Counted from the first letter of the stretch, positions 24,295 through 36,930 are shown. The stretch is DNA of 64,000 nt from Parasponia andersonii (GCA_002914805.1 JXTB01000259.1:500293-564292), one strand, 5' to 3'. Program-made: numbers and translations. The notes: generated by a model from the letters alone, not told the origin.

Positions 24295-26634
24295 TGTGAT
24301 CTGGGGGGAGAGTGAAAACGAGAGAGAAGAGAGAGAAATGTATACATGTAATCTGATTTTTTTTCTTCGGATCAAATGACCATTTAGCCCTTTTAAAAAA
24401 TGAGTTTTTACAACTAATGTCAGTTTTCTGTAATTGGTAGTATGCAAGTACCCACGTTTTAACTCCATAAGTTATAAAGGAGAGAAAGGGAACGAGAGTG
24501 ACAAGTGGCTTGGCACTTACAAACTATTATCCTTACTCCATTGGAGTCAATGTAGGAAGAAGTGAACAGGAGTCCTTTAAGGAAGCAAGCTCCCTTGGTG
24601 TCTTAGGTGCATGCAATCCGTACTCTGAGAGTGGGGCCACACCCACGGAGAAGTAATCGTCTACATATAAAATGAATTTAAGCAGTAAAGAAATATTCGC
24701 CAACTAAGTGATGCAATATTCTTCCTAAAGCTCTTGAACATTTAACGAATTTTTAAGGTGTCCACTTGTTTGAGATTAGAAATGGGGAAAAAAAGATATG
24801 AATAGAGTTAATCTTGATAACTGTTCGTAATTGTAATTTACGTCAACCAGCTTAGCTTCACATACTAGGACATGCTGTGGTGCAATTCTATGTTGCGTTC
24901 AAAATGGTATTTTTCTAAATGAACTTTTACAAGTAGTATTTTTGAAAAATTCTTTTTAATATATCATCTTAATTCAATGCAAAACCAAACTTAGTACTGA
25001 TAGATTAATATAATACAATACAATACAATATAATATGACATATTGATCATGACCATAGTACTTTAGATTGTAGGATTTTCGAGCCGATGAATATTTGACT
25101 GTGTTTTATATAAAGAGTTGAGATAAATAATTATGATTTTTGACTAACTCTTGGAATTCTGTGTGTAAAAGGTCTACTGTATACTTGAATTTTGACCACT
25201 CAAAGTATAGGACTAACTTAGGTTACCTTATAAGAGCTTAAGGCCACTTTTGGTGGCGTATTATATTGTATTGTGATGTATTGTATTGAGTTATATTATA
25301 TTGTATTATTTTATTACAATACTATATTTGGTTTTACATTGTATTATAATGTAGTTAATTTTTTTGAAAAATATCATTTTTAAAATTAATTTAGAAAAAT
25401 ATCATTTTCAAAAAATTATTTAGAAATATGCCGCACCAAAATTACCATTTTTAAAAGTTATTTTTCGAAAATACCACTTTCTAAAATTAATTTTAGAAAA
25501 ATAGAAATTTTAAAAATTTATCTAGAAAAATACTACTTTCAAATGGGTTAAATTGATACGAGAGAAAGTGATAAAAGAGAAAAGAAAGACAAAATGACAG
25601 AGAGAGAAAGGAAAAACAAAGTGAAGAGAGTCAATATTGTACAATATAATATTATAATACGATGTAATACAGACATTTTTTTTTATTCGTAGTAAATAAT
25701 ACTCTCTATAAAATAAGGCAAGTCAGTATTGTACAATGCAATATTACAATAGAGTATAATACAGACTTTTTTTTCTATATTAGATAATACTCTCCGTATT
25801 TTATTAAATTTTGATGTCATATTAAATAATATAGTAGCAAAGTACAACCAAATACAATATTATGTTTAATTAATACAATACAAAGTGCTTATACAATGTA
25901 TCAAACATAACCTAAGTTTTTGGAACAAACTAATTTATTGTTAACCTAATCAAAGAATGTTGCTATTGTTTCAAATCTTCAAGGCATTTGCCCAGATTGT
26001 TGAGTTTCCATGTTTTATGTTCCCAATTCTTCATTCTTATTTAGTGCACTCTATGGTATCTCAGCCCACACATGTGCACATGTGTGAAGGTAGAGGGCTG
26101 TTTTAGAATATCTGAACACCTTGCTAATCTTTTACCTGAAATGGGTCTTTCTGAGTTTGGATAGGATTAATTTGAATGGCATTCCCAATTCTTGTTTTGG
26201 CCAGAATATTCTGGTTGAATCTGATTTCCTTTTCCGTCTTGAGTAATGATTTTGTAAATTCTTATGGATTATGATTATTTGAATGGGATTTTAACTCTTA
26301 TTTTTCAGAAATAAAGAATTTTTTTTTTTTTTTTTTTTTCAAGTTGCTTCTTGTGTGAGCTATAATTATTTTTTTGATATCAAGAACAAGGTGTCTCCAG
26401 GTTATTACATAACTTTTGAACTGTCACCAGGTTATCAAGGACTCTACTGTTGGGCTTGGAACCGACGAAGACTCTTTAACGAGGGCTATTGTAACTCGAG
26501 CAGAAATTGACCTGATGAAAGTCAGAGAGCAGTATCAGAACCTCTACAAAACCAACCTTGATGATGCAGTGGTTGATGACACATCAGGGGACTATAAAGA
26601 CTTCTTGATGAGCTTGCTTGGAGCACCAATCTGA
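19781..26634 (+). CDS. Annexin D3-like (six exons)
   Basis: A membrane-binding annexin. Exons: 19781-19856, 20124-20269, 21486-21713, 21874-22086, 22167-22256, 26431-26634. Borders are GT..AG and the phases join into 957 nt, 318 aa. Landmarks: [38 protein letters not shown] (repeat 1, intact GxGT calcium loop); [27 protein letters not shown] and [17 protein letters not shown] (repeat 2); [17 protein letters not shown] and [10 protein letters not shown] (repeat 3); [20 protein letters not shown] and [13 protein letters not shown] (repeat 4, intact GxGT loop). The pattern matches Arabidopsis ANN3. The start was chosen at 19781 because MATL-x-P is the family N-terminus; an in-frame ATG at 19688 would add a basic 31-residue extension. 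Intron 5 is about 4.2 kb because of transposon insertions; the exons are undamaged. Confidence 0.92.
22312..24412 (-). mobile_element. Solo gypsy-type LTR in annexin intron 5
   Basis: On the plus strand the repeat opens TGTCACGACCC and closes TTTTTACA, so as an LTR it reads on the minus strand (TGTAAA...GGGTCGTGACA). The flanks are AGTAA (22307-22311) and ACTAA (24413-24417), a 5-bp target duplication with one mismatch. It carries a TA microsatellite (about 22868-22908), a GC-rich block (24065-24245) and a GA run (about 24255-24295). No internal coding part exists, so it is a solo LTR left by LTR-LTR recombination. It shares the AAGG..GGTGAGC..TGCCCAGTA segment near 22750-22795 with the solo LTR at 38242-40500. 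Confidence 0.75.
25242..25912. mobile_element. Tourist-like (PIF/Harbinger) MITE in annexin intron 5
   Basis: The left end reads GGCCACTTTTGGTG. The right end, reverse-complemented, reads GGTTATGTTTGATAC. Both are variants of the GGcctgTTTGGt ends typical of Tourist elements. Both flanks are TAA (25239-25241 and 25913-25915), the expected 3-bp target. The interior is a self-complementary series of TATTGTATTG/CAATACAATA words with no coding capacity. Confidence 0.55.
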
Positions 26635-28669
26635 TGCATCTCGTAAAAATAAAGTTTTATAATGGGTGTGTAAAAATAAGAAGTTGAAAAATTATTCTAA
26701 ATTTGGTCGTGTATAAAGAATCCACTTAGGTTCGATCCTTTTTCCGGTTCCTGACTTTTGGAAATATTGTTTGCGTTTTCTACTTCTTTTCTAGAATGAG
26801 TCTCTGTTCTCGCATTCAGTTGGTCTTGAGCCAATTTGTTTATAACAGACAATGTTGTTCACTTGCATTCATCCTTTGGCCTTGCTTTTAATCCTACTTA
26901 GTGTAAACGTGTAATACCGTTCTCCAGCAAAACACATGATTTTTTATAGTGGTTTTTAAACTTTCTTAGACGTTTCTTGAGTATATGAAAGTATAGAGAA
27001 TGAACTTCATCATCATTAACAAGAATTCACCATTGACTAGTACATTTCCTTTTGCTCATGGTATATTCATGTAGTCAGTATATTTTATATATACCAATTC
27101 CAATAATACAATGCATTGTTTTCATAGTTAGATACAGTATGCTTACAAACATATCTATTATGACTAAAAAGATGCCCACCAAATTTGCAAATTCAACTTT
27201 CTTCTTTTTTTAATAACAACCTGGTCAGATTTATCAATCTCATAGAAACACATATCAAAAGTTAGGATCATAAGTGGAAATATTTCCTGTAAACAGCATC
27301 ATAAGTGGTACATTTGAAAATATTTCCTGTAAACAGCATGATATACTAAGAGACAGAGAAGATAAACTATTTAATGGTAATTTATCGTCAAAAGCCGCAA
27401 AGGACAATAAAAAAAGAAACAAAAACTAGAACTTCTTAACTAACAAGTGTACATTTACCCTTGAAATATAATCATTATGCTATAAATTAGTAACATGGGT
27501 CATTAACTATAACTAATTCAAGAAGAAGATGTCTGGATTTTCATTTGCATTTTGTTCCGAGATATATGTCTCCCAAATAGTACTCTTATCGATTTCGTTA
27601 TTGTTGATTTATTCTTGTTCTTTTACAGAGGGTTTTGATCTAATAGAGTTTTAACGGGGGCATTGCTGAGGAATTATTATCCAAGAGGGAGTATCTTGGC
27701 ATGACCATGTATTAGTATAGAGGGTCATTCAATCCTTTTGCTTATGTTCTATTTTGTTCTGATTTTAAACTTGGTTTATTGCTTTATGGTGTGTAGTTGA
27801 AACATAAATTAATTCATTTCTATTCCTATACTAGTTTAACCTAGTATAGTGATAGTAAGATTTGATTCTGCACGAAATTATGTCTTAATTATTAAGCTAT
27901 TAATCCTATAATTTTATGGGATTTTTCTATAATCTGAAACTAAAACAAGATATTAAACTGCAGTTAAATAAGTAAAGAAAGCAATAAAATAAATAGATTA
28001 AAAGTACATTTACTATCACTAGATACTCCTATTAAGTTAATTACCAAGTTCTATATTCAATTATTTATTTAAATTGTCAAACTATAGATAACACACAAGC
28101 TAGTCATATCCCAATCTTTCTTTAGATTTTCACTAAATAAAATAAGCTTTTTATATAAATCCTATTAATTAGACAACTTTTAATACTCTCTCTAATTTAA
28201 TTTGATGGATGCATTAAATAAATAAAGATAGGTTGACTTAGAGAATTATCTCCTTGACCTAGAGAATCATCTCATAAGGTCGGAATATTTAATCTAGGTT
28301 ATGTTCTTCATTATAATTAATTAATCGATTATCACAATTCAATTAATCATAATTCGCTATTTATAGTTGGAATACCTAGACAATTATGGTTCTAAGATTT
28401 GGCATTAGATATCTATCAAATTCTATTTAGTTGGGCATCCTAAAAAAACCAAGATAAAAACCATAAACAATAAAACAAAGAAGAACATGAACAACATTGA
28501 ATAAAATTTATATATAAAATATGGAAAATTGATTAACACTCATGTCTAGAGCTTTGAAATCACTCTTAAGAAACTTATAACCTAATCTGGCAGGTCTATA
28601 AAATTATACCATAAAATCATCATGCTAATAACAAAAAGTAAGAAAAAGAAAAGAGAAACGAAAGAAAAA
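26635..28669. other. Annexin 3' flank and intergenic DNA
   Basis: AATAAAG at about 26648 is a plausible polyadenylation signal for the D3-like annexin. The rest is AT-rich without an identifiable gene. Two short direct repeats (AAATATTTCCTGTAAACAGCAT) occur at about 27280 and 27320. Confidence 0.45.
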
Positions 28670-29439
28670 TGTTGGATGGTACTTGTTGTCTGAAGACAAG
28701 TCAACTCATTCTCACACGAGGTAGGCACGTAAGCTGTTCAAAGATAAATCAGCATGCTTGAAGAAATGACAACTCACTTATGAGTTGGTTAAGAACGAGA
28801 ATGTCACATATAATGAATGAGTGAGCAAAGCTTTACTGTGAGATCTCCTCATTTGAAATAGCAGATCTCATGGTATTCGGGATTAGATTCGGGAAATTAG
28901 AAATATTGTTATTCAAAGTAAAATATTATCGGATCTTGGGGGATAAAATACGAATTAAATTCGTATTGATTGTAATCTTTTCAAATAGTTACTTTATCTA
29001 TAATGAGAAAACCTAATTTCTAAAAGTCTATAAATATAAGACTCATTAACAGAGAAAGAGATTCTTCTATATGAAAGCTCTCTTGTAACTAACAAATAAA
29101 GAATAATACTAATTATAATGAACATTATCGAAAACCTAATTTCTAAAAATCTATAAATACAAGACTCATTAACAGAGAAAGAGATTCTTCTATCTGAAAG
29201 CTCTCTTGTAACTAACAAATAAAGAATAATACTAATTATAATGGACGTTATCGAAAGCTCTCTTGTAACTAACAAATAAAGAATAATACTAATTATAATG
29301 GACGTTATCTCTTTGTTCGAATAACTAAACTACTCTAAAATTATTCATGTTCATTGCTTTATTTATTATTCTCATTACAGCTCTCCATTTTCCTTACAAA
29401 TCATTGATCCCATTATTATACTAATTTTTGATATCAACA
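28670..29439 (+). repeat. LTR-like repeat with tandemly duplicated TATA segment
   Basis: The segment begins TGTTGGATGG and ends GATATCAACA, the inverted TG..CA ends of a copia-type LTR. Inside, a 123-bp block is repeated (starting 29011 and 29134) and a partial third copy begins at 29253. Each full copy contains a TATA box (TCTATAAATA), then CTCATTAACAGAGAAAGAG and TAACAAATAAAG. No matching 5-bp target duplication is visible at the two ends, so the boundaries are uncertain and it may be a truncated or non-autonomous LTR. Confidence 0.5.
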
Positions 29440-29794
29440 TATACTATTATCTTCAGACTCTTTGGACTCTTCTAAACTTATTTAGATACTAATAAAAACT
29501 AGAATTTAAAATTAGAATTAAGTTTTCGAAATATAATGCCAATAAGATAATTTTCTCTAACATTATTTTTATTTTTGGATGAAAATCTTTAATGTGGTGG
29601 ATGTCTTTGTAACATATTCTTGGATTTGTTGTGTTGCTACTGCATTCTCTTTAATAAATTCTATGCTTCTTATCAAAGGTGTGCGAGGATATTTTGCATT
29701 GGTCGTTTAATAAAAATATTCTTAGCTTCTTTATTAGTTTATTCTTTGCTTAGTTTGAGGCTTTGTACTTGCTCATTAAGGGTTCCATTCAAAA

Positions 29795-29832
<38 letters not shown>

Positions 29833-31113
29833 CACATATATATATATTTGGATATTTAAGGAAGTAGCTAGCTACAACAGCATACGATCGAGGTTCTTAA
29901 TTGTTTCTCTTTTTTGTTCCATTTCCTGACCTTAAAGATCCCAAAGAAGGATTAGCTAGGAGGACAGGTATACGCCATATGTATATACACGTATTTATAC
30001 ATATACATTCATGTTTATATAGTCATATACATTGGTTAACCTTTGGGAATTAATAATGAAGTATTTCGATGCAGTAGCTAATTAAACTCTTGATGTAAGG
30101 GCTTTCTTATTTATCGTTTTCTTTTAATGCTTGTCTTTGCCATTTTTGTAGCTTGTACCTTATAAATGTTTGGGCCATTGGGTCTCTCTTTTAAAGCGAA
30201 ATTTACATTAAGTATCCTTTTTTTGTGCCTTATTTTTCATAGATACCCATTTTTTTGAATTTTATTCCACCAATATTCGTTTTTTAGGTATAAAATTGAT
30301 ATGTAAAATATGTGGTATATTTTTTCAAAGTACGTTTTTACCCATGGTTTATATATGAAATATATACCTAAGAACGGGTTTGAAACTATGAAATAAAAAA
30401 ACTAGCATTGGTGAAATTCAGGCCAAAGAATAGGTAATATGCTTAAATTTCACCTGAAAAAGTTAGTTTAGTTAGAATATTATTTTAAAATGATGGTTTG
30501 ATTCGGTTAAACACCCTGGAGAACTCCAAGTCTGATTTTTGTTTTTCTCTTCAAAAGAACAGAATTGAACATTTTCCACAAAATAAAGGTCACTAAATCA
30601 TAAAAAGAAACTTCCCTTCAAGAATTAACAACAAAAATGAGAAGACCAAGATTTCAGGAGGACGTAAGAGAAGGGAATAAGGTGAAGGGGGAAGGAGAGA
30701 GCATTTTGTTTTTATTTCCTAATTTACGATAGTTTTTAAAATTAATTAATAGAGAAAACATTATTAAAAAAGCTGCTAATTTAGAATTTCCATAAAATTA
30801 TACATATATCAGGTGACGAAAGAATTAATTTCATACCAATTGAATTCTAACAAAATTTAAAAATGAAAAAGGTGTACGGTAATTATCATTGTGCGTTGTC
30901 TACGAAGACCAAAATTCAAGGAGAAAAATGAATATGATCCTTATTATTATGTCATTTGAAATGGTTGTTTATCAAAAGGCAGAGAAGTAGCAATTGATTG
31001 GTGGTTGAATAGGTGCTAACCTATTATGAGATCCACTTATTTTTAAATATACAGGAAATTCTCTTATTTTTATTGTATCTAGTGTTCAAAAACTTTTATA
31101 TTTCTTTATATAT

Positions 31114-31150
<37 letters not shown>

Positions 31151-32744
31151 TTTTACTGTTTGTTTGTATGTTTAATATATTGTTTATGTTTTGATTATTA
31201 TTAATTTTAATCATCATATTTGAAAATGGAACAAATTTATATTTTATGTGTCAGATACTAATTTTGACCATTAGGTGTACTAAAATACATTTTTAAACTT
31301 TAAGAATATATATTTTAATACTTAATTTCATTTTAAAATCAATTAAAAATAATATTTAAAAGAACAAATACTAAAAAATAATTTTTTTTGAAAAAAGGAA
31401 AAACCTATCATCATTAAATATTGTTTATAAACATATTATCAATTTTAGGTAACTCTTAAATTTGAACTATATTCAAATATACATATTTAAACTTTAAAGG
31501 CATTTTCGTAAACATATTGTTTAAAACTAGTAGTAACACAGATGGTATAAATTTGTTAAAATTTCTAAATAAGAAGTCAATATTTATAATAAAAATATAA
31601 TTATCGCTTTATATTTTTTGGATTTTCTCGTTACATTCCAATAACTACACTAAAAATTTATAAAAATTTATCAATTAAGGGTACCAATTTGGCTAGCTAG
31701 CACTACACAGCTAAGAAACAAACCGTACAAAGCACAGGACATCAGATTTGGACCGACTTAAATGGTACGAGACTATACTTGTATAATACCAGTTTTCTAC
31801 GTAATAAGTATTAACTATTAAGTATGTCATATTTGGCAACTTTATTACTATTATTATTATTATTTTGAATGGATGATTTTTATTACACCAATAAAAATAG
31901 TAATACAATTACAAATTTAATACAAATATAAGATTAAGATAATCCATACCAAATTGACTTTTTATTGACAAATAAATATGAATATGCACAAAACATATAT
32001 AGATAATGTACACATAAATCTGCAAAGGAACATTAGAGGTCTTATCATCCTCTATCACCAGAGTTAGTTCCTTTGATTGATACGATAAATCTTCTGTAAA
32101 AACGATCTTTTACAAAGTAAAATTTTCTAAATTTGGATTTTGAAAACTTTCAGATCTAGAAAAATACTAATAAAACACACACAAAAACAATAAATACAAG
32201 CAAAATTTTCATATATCTAGAATCATGTAGGACAAAGTATTCATAGATCTAGATCTATGATAAAATACCTTCACATATGTGGAGGGATTTATTAAATGAA
32301 AATATAAAGAAAAGCTTCTATCGGAGAGAGATCTCGAAGATCACCCGTTTGGTTGGATAAAAACCCTTTCTAGGTTTTGAAACTAAGAGAAAATTTGAGA
32401 AAGAGATGTTTTCTGAGAGAGAATCAGCGTCATTTTTTAAGCATTTGCTTAATTATTTTTGTTAACATGGTAAATTTTATTTCATTAATGTTAGATTTCC
32501 TCATCTCTTTTCCATATTCTTTTCAATCTTGGAAGGATGGAAAATATAACTAATTGATGAATCCAAATCCCTACCCCTATCCATTCTTATCAAACATGCT
32601 TATGTATCAAATGCCACTCCCGAATCTCTACCTTTTTCCGTCCTAGAAAACATAGGATTAATGAAGTTGTCAATTACATATGCACTACAGCCTATGAAAA
32701 TTTCATAGGGAAAATGTTTACAAAGGAAAATGTTTACAAAGGTT
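29440..32744. other. AT-rich intergenic DNA with microsatellites
   Basis: No gene is supported. CT then TA microsatellites lie at about 29796-29850 and a TA run at about 31115-31145. At about 30196-30458 there are imperfect inverted ends (GCGAAATTTACATTAAGTA against a reverse-complemented GTGAAATTTAAGCATATTA), suggesting an old MITE. The part from 32040 to 32740 looks like low-copy repeat or retroelement flank, but I cannot assign it. Confidence 0.35.
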
Positions 32745-32842
32745 ATTGATGAGCTTTGCACTTGGATTAACTCCAACTTATTGGGTCTCATGTTGATGGG
32801 CTTAAAACACTTTTTATGGGCTTAAAAAGTTTATTTTCTATA
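32745..32842 (-). repeat. 3' LTR remnant of copia element
   Basis: Matches the first ~95 bases of the LTR at 36931-37402 (AAGCCCATAAAAAGTG, CAATAAGTTGGAGTTAAT, AAGTGCAAAGCTCAT). It follows an AAGGGGGG polypurine tract. It then breaks off into unrelated sequence that contains a 16-bp direct repeat (GGAAAATGTTTACAAA, 32708-32741). Confidence 0.75.
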
Positions 32843-32859
32843 CTACCCCCCTTAAACTA

Positions 32860-35800
32860 GTTTTATAATGCCAAACAAGTTTCTTAATCTTGCGAAGTCT
32901 TCAAACTTGAGTACCTTGGTGAAAATATGAGCAATCTGATCATGTGATCTCACATACTCCAATTGTACTTCTTTGTTTGCAACACATTCTCTTATATAAT
33001 GATAGCGAGAGTCGATATGCTTGCTTCAGTCATGAAAAACTGGTTTTTAGCCCAAGCTATTGCTGACTTATTATCGATACAAATCTTTATTGGCTCCTTT
33101 TGAGGCATGTTTAACTCTTTCAACAACCTCCTTAGCCAGATTGCATAACTAACACATGATGTTACAGCTACGTGCTCAGCTTTGCATGTTGAAAGAGTAA
33201 CAAGCAGTTGTTTCTTGGATACCTATGTGAAGGCGGTTTCTCCCATAAAAAATACAAAACCAGTTGTACTTTTTCGATCATCAGTATCTCTGACCCAATC
33301 ACTATCACTATAACCAACAAGTTTGTAATCATTAGAAACTGAATAGAACAAGCCAAGATTGATCGTACCTTTTAGGTAACGGGAATTCTCTTTGCAGCTT
33401 TAAAGTGAGTTGTTGTTAGAGTTTCTATGTAACGACTCACTAGTCTAGTTGCATAGAAAATATCGGGCCTTGTACATTTCAAGTATCGAAGGCATTCAAC
33501 AAGGTTCTTGAAGAGTGTTGGATCCACCTTTTCTGCTTCATCATCTTTGAATAATTTTATTCCACACTCCACTGGTGTACTTATCGACTTGCAATCATCC
33601 ATATTGAACTTCTTCATAATTTCTTCTGCATAACTTTCTTGAGAGATAAAGATGTCTTCTTCCTATCGAGGTAGCACGCCATAAGTCTGATGTATGTTAT
33701 TTCAAACTCATGTATTATTACTTTCTTGAATTCGTCAAACATACTTGGATTACTTCCAGTGAATATGAGATCATCCACATATAAGTGTACGACCAGAATA
33801 TCTAAATCTTTAGTCTTAACATAGAGAGCATGTTCATAAGGGTACTTAATGAATCCATTCTCTTGGAAATATTTGTCAATTCAGTTGTTCCATACTCTTG
33901 GTTCTTGCTTTAGACCATAAAGAGCCTTCTTTAGCTTCAAAACCTTATCTTTATTCTCTTTCATCTCATAACCCAATGGTTGTTCGATATAGACTTCTTC
34001 TTTAAGAACTCCATTCAGAAATGCAGACTTTACATCCGTCTAATGAATCTTCCATTTGTTCTGAGCAGTAAGAGAAATAATTAGCCTTATAGTTTCTAAT
34101 CGTGCAACAGGATCGAATACCTCATCGTAGTCAATGCCAGCTCTTTAACTATAGCCTTTCGCGACTAATCTTGCTTTGTATCTTTCTACCTCTCCGTTGG
34201 CATTCTTCTTCACCTTGTACACCCATTTTACACCGATAGCTTTATGACCTTTAGGAAGAGCGGATAGTTCCTAAGTGTCATTCTTCTCTATGGCTTTGAC
34301 TTCTTCATCCATCGCATTCCTCTATTTTTCATCTTGTACAGCCTCTTGGAAGTTCACCAGTTCACAATCAGCAAATAGGCAAAATAGAGTGAGGTTTTTA
34401 AGTCTATCAGTCACTTCATATAGACCTTCAAGATTTCTTGTACGTTCTTTATACCTCTCAGTTAAGAAGGATGGAGGTGAATCTTCATGAGTAGATGATG
34501 TTGGTGAGGAAGGTGGAGTAATAGTCTCCTAATGAACTTCTCTTACTTACTCTACTGGTGCTTCCATATCTTTAAATTGTCGAAAGAAATTGCAGTGTTT
34601 TGTTTGAGAACCAAAGTCTCATTCACCTTCTTCATCAAATATTATATCTCGGCTGATGATTACTTTTCCATTGTTAGGATTGTATAACTTATATCCTTTG
34701 GAGTTGGTGTCGTAGCCGATGAAAATGAACTTCTCGCTTTTATCATCAAGCTTGGTTCTATGTTCGTCTGGCACATACACATGGGCTATGTATCTAAAGA
34801 CTCTTAAGTGGGAGATCCCAGGCTTTCTTCTTCTCCATATTTCTTGTGGTGTCTTTCCCCACACACTTCTTGTTGGAGATCGATTGGACAAGTAAACTGC
34901 ACATGCAACAGCTTCTGCCCAAAACTCTTTGGGTAATCTCTTACTTTTCAGCATGCTTCGAGCTATGTTGAGGATGGTTCGGTTCTTCCTTTCTGCTATA
35001 CCATTCTGTTGAGGGGATCTTGGAATGGTTAAAGGTCATCAAATTCCATTTGCTTCACAGAATTCTTGGAACTCTTTTGAAGTGAATTCTCCTCTTCTAT
35101 CAGATCTCATGGTTTTGATCTGAAGACCGCTTTCCTTCTCTATAGCAGCCTTGAACTTCTTGAAAGCTTCAAAGGTTTCTGATTTTTGCTTCAAGAAATA
35201 AACCCAAGTTTTTCTTGAGAAATCATCAATAAAGAGCAAAAAGTAATTACTCTTACTGAAAGAACTTGGTTTGATAGAACCGCACACATCTGTATGCACG
35301 AGCTCTAATGGCTTCTGGGCTCTTGAATTCGACTCTTTTGGAAAGTTTTTCCTGAATTGCTTCTCGAGTAAGCATCCTTCACAAAGCTGATCAGGATGAT
35401 TGATGCATGGCAAGCCTCTCACTATTTCTTTCTTGGATAGTAGCTCTAGTCCTCCAAAGTTGAGATACCCAAATCTTAAATGCCATAGCCATGATGAATC
35501 TTTGTAACATGCTTTCAAACATTTTGCCATATCCTTTTGAATGCTCAATTAAACATTCTATTTCTTGATATAGGCACCTTGGCAATCAAGTTCATGTTGT
35601 TATCTCTTATAGAAAGACTATAATCTTTCAAGTGAATATCATAGCCTTTCTCTAAGAGTTGTCCAAAACTCAAGATGTTTGTTTTCATTGTGGGTACATA
35701 ATAAACATTTGAAATAAATTGATACCCCCCATTTTTCAAGCAGATAAGAATTTTACCTTTTCCTTTTACCGCTACTTTTGAATCATCACTGAAAGAAATA

Positions 35801-36480
35801 CTCTCACTAATTTATTCATCAAGCTTTATGAATATTGATCAATGCCCACACATATGATTGCTAGCACTGGTGTTAAGATACCATGTGTTGTCTTGTCCTC
35901 CGTTGTTGTTGTTATATGCTAGTTGCACAGTGCCATTTTCTTCCCTTATCTTTTCAACGAAATTAACTTTCTCTTCCTTTCTGCTATTGGGTGCTCTATA
36001 GTCTCTAGCATAATGGCTAAACTTGTGATAATTGAAACATTTAACTTGAGGCTTCTCAGGCCTTGAGTTCATTCGACCTTTACCACAACCTCTTGTAGAG
36101 CTTTCTCCTTTTTCGAAATTGCTGATATGATAATTGTGGTTGTTGGAATTCCAATCTCATCCACGACCTCGACTTGTACCATGTCCTTGTTCTTGAGCTT
36201 GTCTTCTACCACGACTACATTGACTTCTTTCGCTACATTGGCTATCTTCTTTCTCTGTAAGTTATGTCTTGAGAAGCTGCTCCTTAAAATTTAGCTTCTT
36301 CTATTTCTTTTCCTTGTGAGCTTATAAAGAACCCAAGAGTTATTCTATTGTCATAACTCCTAAATCTTTAGTTTCTTTGATAACAGTAACAATATTCTCC
36401 AACTTTGGGTCTAATGATTGAAGAATTTTTTCCATGAACGTAACATTTTCAAGTTTATCACCATTTCGCTTCATTTGATT
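32860..36480 (-). pseudogene. Copia gag-pol polyprotein, broken
   Basis: From right to left on the minus strand: the gag zinc knuckle CFNYHKFSHYARDY and protease region WYLNTSASNHMCG (36072-35839); the pre-integrase HHCC block WHLRFGYLN and CEGCLLEKQ with the integrase core LVHTDVCGSI, FIDDFSRKTWVYFL and SDRRGEFTSKEF (35548-35039); KTPQEIWRRRKPGISHLRVF and FIGYDTNSKGYKLYNP (34954-34619); reverse transcriptase with intact YVDD (33781-33770) and MKKFNMDDCKSISTPVE (33617); and RNase H YSDSDWVRDTDDRKSTTGF (about 33310-33250). Stops and frame changes occur in every domain. The knuckle has lost two cysteines, and the protease D-T/S-G triad reads N-T-S. Confidence 0.85.
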
Positions 36481-36536
36481 CAGCTTCATTTTCAAGTTAA
36501 GTTTCTCACCTTAAGATTGACTTATATATCAACTTG

Positions 36537-36646
36537 GTCAAAGTCAACGCTCAGTCAACAGTCGGGTCAACGGCTCCGACGGCGTAGTGAACGATGCGAT
36601 CCAATGGCTCTAATAGCTCGGTCAACGACTATGACGGCTTGGTCAA
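36537..36646 (-). promoter_or_regulatory. W-box core cluster in copia leader
   Basis: Six TTGAC cores (GTCAA on the plus strand) start at 36537, 36543, 36554, 36566, 36621 and 36642, in the untranslated leader between primer site and gag. The same leader in the sister element (63107-63273) has eleven. TTGAC(C/T) is the known binding core of WRKY factors; function here is inferred. Confidence 0.5.
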
Positions 36647-36915
36647 ACGGCTCTGACTCGGCTTAACTCGGTGAGTTGACTCAATCATGATAGTAAACTT
36701 CCGACAACTCGTTCAGAGTTGTTCAGACTCCAATTGGGCTGATTTTTACGGCAGTGTTTTTATCTCATCGAGCTCTTTGATTTGATATGTAACAGTAGTA
36801 TGTTTGAAACAAATAGATAATACTCTCAATCTCAAGAATTCTTTTCTGATATGAAATATCAGTCAAAATTGCAACCACAAAGCATACTTAGAATTTCATG
36901 AGAACTCACAACCTC

Positions 36916-36927
36916 GCTCTAATACCA
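36916..36927 (-). other. Primer-binding site of copia element
   Basis: Minus strand TGGTATTAGAGC, four bases inside the 5' LTR end. It differs by one base from TGGTATCAGAGC, the complement of the initiator-methionine tRNA 3' end used by copia elements. The sister copy at 62836 has the canonical form. Confidence 0.85.
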
Positions 36928-36930
36928 CTT

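Noticed and set aside
24043..24468. Overlapping open frames on both strands with Ser/Leu- or Arg/Glu-rich repeats.
   Set aside because: They are translations of a GA/CT microsatellite and the GC-rich end of a solo LTR.
29922..29975. A TTCCTGACCTT word followed by AGCTAGGAGGACAGG, recalling the TAS3 tasiR-ARF and a miR390-like sequence.
   Set aside because: Several mismatches and an indel to the conserved 21-mers, the miR390-like part is in the wrong orientation for a target site, and there is no second site at the expected spacing.
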